Source: Drosophila miranda
Taxonomy: Eukaryota; Arthropoda; Insecta; Diptera; Drosophilidae
Assembly (NCBI RefSeq): GCF_003369915.1
Contig: NC_046676.1
Span: 19,698,001 to 19,762,000, forward strand
Direction: 5' to 3'
Length of the DNA stretch: 64,000 bases
The notes below the pieces were generated by a model that saw only the letters and a list, made by a program, of their open reading frames with translations, made no database searches and was not told the origin of the DNA. Position 1 is the stretch's first letter, and each line of letters starts with the position of its first letter. The position numbers and the translations under genes are program-made. Below are positions 37,044 to 48,400 of the stretch, one piece after another.

Positions 37044-38776
37044 ATGTCATTCATAGCCAAATTGAAAGCCACGCCATTGCCACCGCTGAAGAACATACTG
37101 AACGTGGCCGTGCAAACGGCCCGACAGCAAATTCCAGAGCGCAAGGAGTACGAGCAGCCCCCCGGCAGCAGCCAACAGAGGCCCCATCAGCCACACCAAA
37201 ACTTCGCCAACGGCCACGGCCAGGCTATGGACACGGGCATGGACGGCGGTGACCAGACCACGGAGATGAGCTCGAATCCATTCCGGAATACTGGCAACTG
37301 GTCAAACGAAGGCGATGGCGAAGGCGAGGGCGACTACAAGAACGAGTACCAGAGCACAACCTTCAACGAGTACGACGGGAGATACCAGCAGACGGACGGC
37401 TTCAGGTGCGTACCTATGAAATCAGTTTCCTTTCCCGCAGCTGTGCCTAAACCCAATCCTTACTCCGATCGCTTTGCAGGCAAGGAAGCATCGCCTCAGA
37501 GGGCAGCTCGTTTGTCTGCGAGGGAGAAGGTGGCGGCGGCTGCAAGATCGACGAATACCAGGCGGCATGGAACGTGACCAACGCTATCCAAGGCATGTTC
37601 ATCGTATCGTTGCCCTTCGCCGTGCTCCACGGCGGCTACTGGGCCATCATTGCCATGGTGGGCATTGCACACATCTGCTGCTACACGGGAAAGGTGCTTG
37701 TGCAGTGCCTCTATGAGCCGGACCCCACCACCGGCCAGATGGTGCGAGTGCGCGACAGCTACGTGGCCATTGCCAAGGTATGTTTCGGGCCCAAACTGGG
37801 GGCCAGGGCCGTCAGCATCGCCCAGCTGATCGAGCTCCTGATGACCTGCATCCTCTATGTGGTGGTCTGCGGTGACCTGCTGGCGGGCACCTATCCGACG
37901 GGCTCGTTCGACTCCCGATCTTGGATGCTGTTTGTGGGTATCTTCTTACTGCCGATGGGCTTCCTCAAGTCCCTGAAGATGGTCTCGACCCTGTCCTTTT
38001 GGTGCACCATGTCCCACATCGTGATAAACGCGGTGATCCTCGGCTACTGCCTGCTGCAGATCGGCGACTGGGGCTGGTCGAAGGTGCGCTTCAGCATCGA
38101 CATGGAGAACTTCCCCATCTCGCTGGGCGTGATCGTCTTCTCCTACACCTCCCAGATTTTCCTGCCCACGCTCGAGGGCAACATGACGGACCGCTCCAAG
38201 TTCAACTGGATGCTCGATTGGTCGCATATCGCGGCGGCCGTGTTCAAGGCCGGGTTTGGGTACATCTGCTTTCTGACCTTTCAGAACGACACGCAGCAGG
38301 TGATTACCAACAACTTGCACTCGCAGGGCTTCAAGGGTATGGTGAACTTCTTCCTGGTAATCAAGGCCATCCTCAGCTACCCCTTGCCATACTACGCCGC
38401 CTGCGAGTTGCTCGAGCGGAACTTCTTCCGCGGCCAGCCGAAGACCAAGTTCCCCACCATCTGGAACCTCGACGGAGAGCTGAAAGTCTGGGGTCTGGGC
38501 TTCCGTGTGGCCGTCATCGTATCGACCATCCTGATGGCCATCTTCATTCCCCACTTCTCTATCCTGATGGGCTTCATTGGCAGCTTCACGGGCACCATGC
38601 TCAGCTTCATCTGGCCCTGCTATTTCCACATCAAGATTAAGGGTCACCTGCTCGACCAGAAGGAATTAGCTAAAGACTACCTCATCATTGCCCTAGGCGT
38701 GCTCTTCGGCGTCATCGGCATCTACGATTCGGGTAATGCCATGATAAATGCATTCGAGATCGGTCTTCCGTTCTAA
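37044..38776 (+). CDS. VGAT: Vesicular GABA transporter (SLC32 / AAAP family)
   Basis: Proton-coupled antiporter that loads GABA into synaptic vesicles of inhibitory neurons. Exons are 37044-37405 and 37480-38776 (552 residues; the 74-bp intron is joined AG|G in frame). The N-terminal 150 residues are hydrophilic cytoplasmic sequence. Transmembrane segments start at ATNAIQGMFIVSLPFAVLH-type sequence (about residue 150, the conserved first helix of the AAAP family) and continue to the C-terminus, with about nine or ten hydrophobic helices. Marker stretches include SHIVINAVILGYCLLQIGDW and IVFSYTSQIFLPTLEGNM. The ATG at 37044 opens MSFIAKLKATPLPPLKNIL. The gene is complete, with no lesions. It is convergent with the giant repeat gene. 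Confidence 0.95.
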
Positions 38777-39300
38777 GTTTTATCCACTATTTACACATCC
38801 ACCAATCGAAGTAGATCTAGGCTTATTGGTCCTCTCGGGCATGGCATGTCTTCCAGTTGCTACGGCATCATCTGGCTGTGCCCAAAGGTGTTCCAAAATC
38901 CTAGATCTGTTCATCAAAAAAACTCGAAACGAAAACAATAATATTAGTCTATAAGAAACGAAACGAAACGCAAGTCTTCCAAACAAGCGAACAAATGTCT
39001 TCCAAACACGTATAATAATGATTTATCATATATGATAAAGTAAAGGATAAGTGAATCGATTGATATATAATTAAATATATACACATACGAAAAGAGAAAT
39101 ATTTATTGTACTAACGCGCATTATGAAATATAGAAAAATTGAAGAAATTTAACAATAAACTGTACACCATTATACAGATACGGATCTAAATGTATGTATG
39201 TTATAGATAGAAACCATTGTGCAGATTTTTTTAACGTTTAAATATACAGTTACCTATACACACTAGTCCTAAAAACGACACTAGCCTATTTTAAACTCTC

Positions 39301-39306
39301 AATAAA
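39301..39306 (+). terminator. Poly(A) signal of VGAT
   Basis: AATAAA about 525 bp after the VGAT stop. It faces the minus-strand signal at 39374-39379, so the two convergent genes end within about 75 bp of each other. Earlier AATAAA-like words in the 3' UTR (about 39152) could also be used. Confidence 0.5.
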
Positions 39307-39373
39307 GACGTCATCTCTCAAGTTGATCCAAAACAAATTGAAACAGGTTTTTTTTGTTTTTGAAAAAATGATA

Positions 39374-39379
39374 TTTATT
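39374..39379 (-). terminator. Poly(A) signal of the giant repeat gene
   Basis: AATAAA on the minus strand, 113 bp past the stop codon at 39492. Predicted only from position. Confidence 0.5.
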
Positions 39380-39491
39380 TGTTAATCTGGATTTTCGGAT
39401 CGGCTTGTATATTGTATAAAAGATATATTGTCATGGAAACTTATGCACTGTTACACGTTAATATGGGATTTGATATGGATGTTATTAATCG

Positions 39492-42400
39492 TTAGTTTGA
39501 GGTCTTGAAGAACTTGTGTTCTTGAGTACTCCTGGTATGTTGGAATGCACCTTTCTTAATATTATGCACTGCACAGGTGGTGCTCGGGGCTGTGATGTAC
39601 TCGCTCTTGTACTGACTCGATCCCGTACACTTTGTGTCGTTGCCGAGGCTGATGGAGGACTGGTTGCCCCTACGGGTGACCACCCGTTCGGTGTGTCCGT
39701 GGGCACTGTAGGAGGGAAAATCGATGCCGCCGCTGGAGGTGGATACATGGTGGTGGCGCCTGCCATGGGCTCCCACATGGGTGTGAGATTGGGAGGGAAA
39801 ATCGATGCCACCGCCCAACACTTGGGTGCGTGTGACAGTTGATCTGTTGTCTGGGGCAGTGGCAGTGCTTCCTCCGGATATGATTCGGGACATGGACGAA
39901 GAGTTCTTCACGTTGCTCTCCCTGTTTTCCTTGTGGACACTGCAGCTGCGGCGCTCACTGGAGAAGCTGGTGTTCTGGTCCGACTCCCGGTTCTGCCGGT
40001 GGATGCTGCTATAGCTCTGACGATCGCTGGCATGGGGCGTGCTGGAGGGTTGCTCGTGCAAATTCAAAATACTCTTCCGCATCATCTTCCCGTTTGAAGT
40101 GAGACTGCTGCCATTGGCTGCAGCCGAGTCGGTGGCGGCGTTCTTCCGATGGAAGATCGTGTTCGAGACATCCGCCTCCGAGGAGAACTCGCTCTTGCGG
40201 TGATGGAAGTGCTTCGAGGAGCTCGTATGGGATGTGGAGCTGCCGGTAACAATGTTGTGGCTGGAGGTCCTGTCGCCCGAGATCACTCGTGATGTTGAGT
40301 CATCAATCACGTTTTGGCCACCGGCTACCACGCGGGAAGACGAGTCACCAGTTATATTAGTGGTGACGTTTCTGCCAGAAACCATGCGAGCGGATGAATC
40401 CCCAGTAAAGTTGCTCGAGACGTTCCTTCCGGACACCACACGGGTGGATGAATCTCCAATGATGTTGCTGGAGACGTTCCTTCCGGAAACTACCTTTGAA
40501 GTGGAGTCTGCGGTAACGTTGCTGGTGAGTGTTTTTCCAGAGACCACTCGAGTCGTGGAATCTCCAGTTATGTTGTTCGAGACGGTTTTTCTCGACAATA
40601 CACGGGAGGTGGAGTCTCCAGTAGTGTCCCTGCTGATCTGACCTTCACGATTCGTAGTGCTGGTTTGGAGGGCCGTGCTGGAGATGTCCGATCCGCGGAC
40701 TGCAGTATTCACAGTGTTCACTGCACTATTCTCGACGACATTGTGGCTCCTCTGCATCGAGGTGGTTTCTTTATGGATGTTTTGGGTGTTCTCGATGTTC
40801 GTGGTCGTAGTGTTTTTGGCCACGTTCTCGATCACGTTTATCTTGGCTGGGCGCTTCACGTACTCGGTTTCGGGCTCCTTGTGGCGGCCTCCTATAACGG
40901 TGGTCACCTTCGTGGTGGACACAACAATAAGACCGTCCACTGGGTTCTGACTGTTGGAATCCACCTGCTTGACAGCATCCTTGCCGGACACATAGTTCAT
41001 CTGGTTGGTGGTCTTGCGGATGGCGGTGTCGGTTCCCAGGCTGATGGAGGAGCTGTTGTGCTGGTACTTCTGTGTCCGCCGAACCTGCTCTACCGTTGTC
41101 TTGTTGGTCTCCTTTTTATAATCATCCTTGCGGGTCACTGTCATGGAACCTTCCAGCTTGAGGTTATCCACCGGTCGCTTAGCGGTCTCTCGTTTTGTAG
41201 TTTCTACCGTTGTGCTGTCGGTCTCCGTGCGGTCGCTTTGCCTGTAGAATTCTCCCTCCGGTTTCAAGTTGTCCTTTGGCTTCTTTTGGACGGGCCGCTC
41301 GGCTGGACGGAAGGGTTTCTTATCAGGTGTGAAGAATTCTCCTTCGACCTTCAGGTTGTCGCACGGCTTCACCTGTTCGGGCCGCTTTACATGATGATAC
41401 ACGTCCTTTTGTGTGAAGGTCATTTCCCCCTCGGTCTTCAGGTTATCCTTTCTGATGACTGTCGTCACTCTATCTGCCGGCCTGAACGCTTCCTTCTCAG
41501 GCATGTGCATCTTGCCCTCGGGCTTTAGGTTGTCCACATACCTCTTCTGCTCTGGTCGGGAGGCAGGCTCGTATATCGGCTTTTCAGGGGTGTACATAAT
41601 CCCTTCTGGCTTCAGGTTATCCTTGGGTCTTACCGCCTCGGGGCGATCCCCGTTTGTAACTGCTGGCTTTTCTGGTAAGTAGAACTTACCCGAGGTCTTC
41701 AGATTGTCCTCCGGCCTAACCGGGGAGGGTCTAACGACGTGTTGATATTCAGTTTTCTCTGTGAAAGTCATTTCTCCTTCGGAACGGAGATTATCCTTGT
41801 GAACCACTCTATTAACTTTATCGGCGGGCTTGTATTTCATTTTTTCTGGCATAATCATCTCTCCCTCTGGTTTTAAATTATCATGGGGCTTCTTTTGCTT
41901 GGGCCTTTCGGCAGGCTGGAAGTCTGGTTTGTCAGGCGCGTAAAACTCTCCCTCCACCTTTAAGTTATCCTTCTGCCGCACAACGGTAACCCGCTCGCCG
42001 GGCTGGTATTTCGGCTTGTCGGGGCTGAAGAACTCTCCTTCCGGCTTTAAGTTATCCGATGGTTTTACTTGCTCTGGTCGTACGACATATTGATATTCCT
42101 TCTTCTCAACGAACGTCATTTCACCTTCCGTTCGTAGGTTGTCCTTCTGGATTATCTTGGTAGTTCTGTCGCCCGACTTGTAAATCTGTTTCTCAGGCTT
42201 TGTAAACTCTCCTTCGGGCTTCAAATTGTCCACGGGTTTCTTCTGGACTGGTCTCTCAGCGGGTTTGAAGCCAGGTTTATCCGGAGTGTAGAACTCTCCC
42301 TCAGGTCGGAGATTGTCTTCAGGTCTGACTTGCGTTGGACGTTCTCCTGGTCTGTACTTGGGTTTCTCGGGACTGTAGAAGTCACCCTCGGGCTTCAGGT

Positions 42401-45400
42401 TATCCGTCGGTCTGACTTGATCGGGTCGTACCACGTATTGATACTCCTGTTTCTCAACGAACGTCATTTCACCTTCGCTACGTAGGTTGTCCTTACGAAT
42501 GATCCTTTCGTTCTTATCAGCAGGTTTGTAAACCTGTTTCTCAGGTTTCGTAAACTCTCCTTCGGGCTTCAGATTGTCCACGGGTTTCTTCTGGACCGGC
42601 CTCTCAGCTGATTTGAATCCAGGTTTATCCGGAGTGTAGAACTCTCCCTCAGGTCGGAGGTTGTCTTCAGGTCTGACTTGCGATGGACGTTCACCTGGTC
42701 TGTACTTGGGTTTCTCGGGACTGTAGAATTCTCCCTCAGGTCTCAGATTGTCTTCAGGTCTGACCTGGGTTGGACGTTCTCCTGGCGTATACTTCTGCTT
42801 TTCGGGACTGTAGAAATCTCCCTGGGGTTTCAGATTATCCTCCGGCTTCTTCTGGACGGGTCTTTCAGCGGGTTTGAATCCAGGTTTATCCGGAGTGTAG
42901 AACTCTCCCTCAGGTCGGAGGTTGTCTTCAGGTCTGACTTGCGATGGACGTTCACCTGGTCTGTACTTGGGTTTCTCGGGACTGTAGAATTCTCCCTCAG
43001 GTCGGAGATTGTCTTCAGGTCTGACTTGGGTTGGACGTTCTCCTGGCGTATACTTCTGCTTTTCGGGACTGTAGAAGTCACCCTCGGGCTTCAGGTTATC
43101 CGTGGGTCTGACTTGATCGGGTCGTACCACGTATTGATACTCCTGTTTCTCAACGAACGTCATTTCACCTTCGCTACGTAGGTTGTCCTTACGAATGATC
43201 CTTTCGTTCTTATCAGCAGGTTTGTAAACCTGTTTCTCAGGCTTCGTAAACTCTCCCTCAGGTCTCAGATTGTCTTCAGGTCTGACCTGGGTTGGACGTT
43301 CTCCTGGCGTATACTTCTGCTTTTCGGGACTGTAGAAATCTCCCTCGGGTTTCAGATTATCCTCCGGCTTCTTCTGGACAGGTCTTTCAGCGGGTTTAAA
43401 TCCAGGTTTATCCGGAGTGTAGAACTCTCCCTCAGGTCGGAGATTGTCTTCAGGTCTAACCTGCGATGGACGTTCACCTGGTCTGTACTTGGGTTTCTCG
43501 GTTCTGTAGAATTCTCCCTCAGGTCTCAGATTGTCTTCCGGTCTGACCTGGGTTGGACGTTCTCCTGGCGTATACTTCTGCTTTTCGGGACTGTAGAAAT
43601 CTCCCTCGGGTTTCAGATTATCCTCCGGCTTCTTCTGGACAGGTCTTTCAGCGGGTTTAAATCCAGGTTTATCCGGAGTGTAGAACTCTCCCTCAGGTCT
43701 GAGATTGTCTTCAGGTCTGACTTGCGTTGGACGTTCACCTGGTCTGTACTTGGGTTTCTCGGGACTGTAGAATTCTCCCTCAGGTCGCAGATTGTCTTCA
43801 GGTCTGACTTGCGTTGGACGTTCACCTGGCGTATACTTCTGCTTTTCGGGACTGTAGAAGTCACCCTCGGGCTTCAGGTTATCCGTGGGTCTGACTTGAT
43901 CGGGTCGTACCACGTATTGATACTCCTGTTTCTCAACAAACGTCATTTCACCTTCGCTACGTAGGTTGTCCTTACGAATGATCCTTTCGTTTTTATCAGC
44001 AGGTTTGTAAACCTGTTTCTCAGGCTTCGTAAACTCTCCTTCGGGCTTCAGATTGTCCACGGGTTTCTTCTGGACCGGCCTCTCAGCTGGTTTGAATCCA
44101 GGTTTATCCGGAGTGTAGAACTCTCCCTCAGGTCGGAGGTTGTCTTCAGGTCTGACTTGCGATGGACGTTCACCTGGTCTGTACTTGGGTTTCTCGGTTC
44201 TGTAGAATTCTCCCTCAGGTCTCAGATTGTCTTCAGGTCTAACCTGGGTTGGACGTTCTCCTGGCGTATACTTCTGCTTTTCGGGACTGTAGAAATCTCC
44301 CTCGGGTTTCAGATTATCCTCCGGCTTCTTCTGGACAGGTCTCTCAGCAGGTTTAAATCCAGGTTTATCCGGAGTGTAGAACTCTCCCTCAGGTCGGAGA
44401 TTGTCTTCAGGTCTGACTTGCGTTGGACGTTCACCTGGTCTGTACTTCGGTTTCTCGGGACTATAGAATTCACCCTCAGGTCGCAGATTGTCTTCAGGTC
44501 TGACTTGGATTGGACGTTCTCCTGGTGTATACTTTTGCTTTTCGGGACTGTAGAAGTCACCCTCGGGCTTCAAGTTATCCGTGGGTCTGACTTGATCGGG
44601 TCGTACCACGTATTGATACTCCTGTTTCTCAACGAACGTCATTTCACCTTCGCTACGTAGGTTGTCCTTACGAATGATCCTTTCGTTCTTATCAGCAGGT
44701 TTGTAAACCTGTTTCTCAGGCTTCGTAAACTCTCCTTCGGGCTTCAGATTGTCCACGGGTTTCTTCTGGACCGGCCTCTCAGCTGGTTTGAATCCAGGTT
44801 TATCCGGAGTGTAGAACTCTCCCTCAGGTCGGAGGTTGTCTTCAGGTCTGACTTGCGATGGACGTTCACCTGGTCTGTACTTGGGTTTCTCGGTTCTGTA
44901 GAATTCTCCCTCAGGTCTCAGATTGTCTTCAGGTCTAACCTGGGTTGGACGTTCTCCTGGCGTATACTTCTGCTTTTCGGGACTGTAGAAATCTCCCTCG
45001 GGTTTCAAATTATCCTCCGGCTTCTTCTGGACAGGTCTCTCAGCAGGTTTAAATCCAGGTTTATCCGGAGTGTAGAATTCTCCCTCAGGTCGGAGATTGT
45101 CTTCAGGTCTTACTTGGGTTGGACGTTCTCCTGGCGTATACTTCTGCTTTTCGGGACTGTAGAAGTCACCCTCGGGCTTCAGGTTATCCGTGGGTCTGAC
45201 TTGATCGGGTCGTACCACGTATTGATACTCCTGTTTCTCAACGAACGTCATTTCACCTTCGCTACGTAGGTTGTCCTTACGAATGATCCTTTCGTTCTTA
45301 TCAGCAGGTTTGTAAACCTGTTTCTCAGGCTTCGTAAACTCTCCTTCGGGCTTCAGATTGTCCACGGGTTTCTTCTGGACCGGCCTCTCAGCTGGTTTGA

Positions 45401-48400
45401 ATCCAGGTTTATCCGGAGTGTAGAACTCTCCCTCAGGTCGGAGGTTGTCTTCAGGTCTGACTTGCGATGGACGTTCACCTGGTCTGTACTTGGGTTTCTC
45501 GGTTCTGTAGAATTCTCCCTCAGGTCTCAGATTGTCTTCAGGTCTAACCTGGGTTGGACGTTCTCCTGGCGTATACTTCTGCTTTTCGGGACTGTAGAAA
45601 TCTCCCTCGGGTTTCAGATTATCCTCCGGCTTCTTCTGGACAGGTCTCTCAGCAGGTTTAAATCCAGGTTTATCCGGAGTGTAGAACTCTCCCTCAGGTC
45701 GGAGATTGTCTTCAGGTCTGACTTGCGTTGGACGTTCACCTGGTCTGTACTTCGGTTTCTCGGGACTATAGAATTCACCCTCAGGTCGCAGATTGTCTTC
45801 AGGTCTGACTTGGGTTGGACGTTCTCCTGGTGCATACTTCTGCTTTTCGGGACTGTAGAAGTCACCCTCGGGCTTCAGGTTATCCGTGGGTCTGACTTGA
45901 TCGGGTCGTACCACGTATTGATACTCCTGTTTCTCAACGAACGTCATTTCACCTTCGCTACGTAGGTTGTCCTTACGAATGATCCTTTCGTTCTTATCAG
46001 CAGGTTTGTAAACCTGTTTCTCAGGCTTCGTAAACTCTCCTTCGGGCTTCAAATTGTCTACGGGTTTCTTTTGGACTGGTCTCTCAGCGGGTCTGAATCC
46101 TGGTTTATCCGGAGTGTAGAACTCTCCCTCAGGTCGGAGATTGTCTTCAGGTCTGACCTGCGATGGACGTTCACCTGGTCTGTACTTGGGTTTCTCGGGA
46201 CTGTAGAATTCTCCCTCAGGTCGGAGATTGTCTTCAGGTCTGACTTGGGTTGGACGTTCTCCTGGCGTATACTTCTGCTTTTCGGGACTGTAGAAGTCAC
46301 CCTCGGGCTTCAGGTTATCCGTGGGTCTGACTTGATCGGGTCGTACCACGTATTGATACTCCTGTTTCTCAACAAACGTCATTTCACCTTCGCTACGTAG
46401 GTTGTCCTTACGAATGATCCTTTCGTTCTTATCAGCAGGTTTGTAAACCTGTTTCTCAGGCTTCGTAAACTCTCCTTCGGGCTTCAAATTGTCTACGGGT
46501 TTCTTTTGGACTGGTCTCTCCGCGGGTCTGAATCCTGGTTTATCCGGAGTGTAGAACTCTCCCTCAGGTCGGAGATTATCTTCAGGTCTGACCTGCGATG
46601 GACGTTCACCTGGTCTGTACTTGGGTTTCTCGGGACTGTAGAATTCTCCCTCAGGTCGGAGATTGTCTTCAGGTCTGACTTGGGTTGGACGTTCTCCTGG
46701 CGTATACTTCTGCTTTTCGGGACTGTAGAAGTCACCCTCGGGCTTCAGGTTATCCGTTGGTCTGACTTGATCGGGTCGTACCACGTATTGATACTCCTGT
46801 TTCTCAACGAACGTCATTTCACCTTCGCTACGTAGGTTGTCCTTACGAATGATCCTTTCGTTCTTATCAGCAGGTTTGTAAACCTGTTTCTCAGGCTTCG
46901 TAAACTCTCCTTCGGGCTTCAAATTGTCTACGGGTTTCTTTTGGACTGGTCTCTCCGCGGGTCTGAATCCAGGTTTATCCGGAGTGTAAAACTCTCCTTC
47001 AGGTCGGAGATTGTCTTCAGGTCTGACCTGCGATGGACGTTCACCTGGTCTGTACTTGGGTTTCTCGGGACTGTAGAATTCTCCCTCAGGTCTCAGATTG
47101 TCTTCAGGTCTGACCTGGGTTGGACGTTCTCCTGGCGTATACTTCTGCTTTTCGGGGCTGTAGAAATCTCCCTCGGGTTTCAGATTATCCACCGGCTTCT
47201 TCTGAACAGGTCTCTCAGCGGGTCTGAATCCTGGTTTATCCGGAGTGTAGAACTCTCCCTCAGGTCGGAGATTGTCTTCAGGTCTTACTTGGGTTGGACG
47301 TTCTCCTGGTGTATACTTCTGCTTTTCGGGACTGTAGAAGTCACCCTCGGGCTTCAGGTTATCCGTGGGTCTGACTTGATCGGGTCGTACCACGTATTGA
47401 TACTCCTGTTTCTCAACGAACGTCATTTCACCTTCGCTACGTAGGTTGTCCTTACGAATGATCCTTTCGTTTTTATCAGCAGGTTTGTAAGCCTGTTTCT
47501 CAGGCTTCGTAAACTCTCCTTCGGGCTTCAAATTGTCCACGGGTTTCTTTTGGACTGGTCTCTCAGCGGGTCTGAATCCAGGTTTATCCGGAGTGTAAAA
47601 CTCTCCCTCAGGTCGGAGATTGTCTTCAGGTCTGACTTGCGATGGACGTTCACCTGGTCTGTACTTGGGTTTCTCGGGACTGTAGAATTCTCCCTCAGGT
47701 CTCAGATTGTCTTCAGGTCTGACCTGGGTTGGACGTTCTCCTGGCGTATACTTCTGCTTTTCGGGACTGTAGAAATCCCCCTCGGGTTTCAGATTATCCT
47801 CTGGCTTCTTCTGAACAGGTCTCTCAGCGGGTCTGAATCCTGGTTTATCCGGAGTGTAGAACTCTCCCTCAGGTCGGAGATTGTCTTCAGGTCTGACTTG
47901 CGATGGACGTTCACCTGGTCTGTACTTGGGTTTCTCGGGACTGTAGAATTCGCCCTCAGGTCTCAGATTGTCTTCAGGTCTAACCTGGGTTGGACGTTCT
48001 CCTGGCGTATACTTCTGCTTTTCGGGACTGTAGAAATCTCCCTCGGGTTTCAGATTATCCTCCGGCTTCTTCTGAACAGGTTTCTCAGCGGGTCTGAATC
48101 CTGGTTTATCCGGAGTGTAGAACTCTCCCTCAGGTCGGAGATTGTCTTCAGGTCTTACTTGGGTTGGACGTTCTCCTGGCGTATACTTCTGCTTTTCGGG
48201 ACTGTAGAAGTCACCCTCGGGCTTCAGGTTATCCGTGGGTCTGACTTGATCGGGTCGTACCACGTATTGATACTCCTGTTTCTCAACGAACGTCATTTCA
48301 CCTTCGCTACGTAGGTTGTCCTTACGAATGATCCTTTCGTTTTTATCAGCAGGTTTGTAAACCTGTTTCTCAGGCTTCGTAAACTCTCCTTCGGGCTTCA

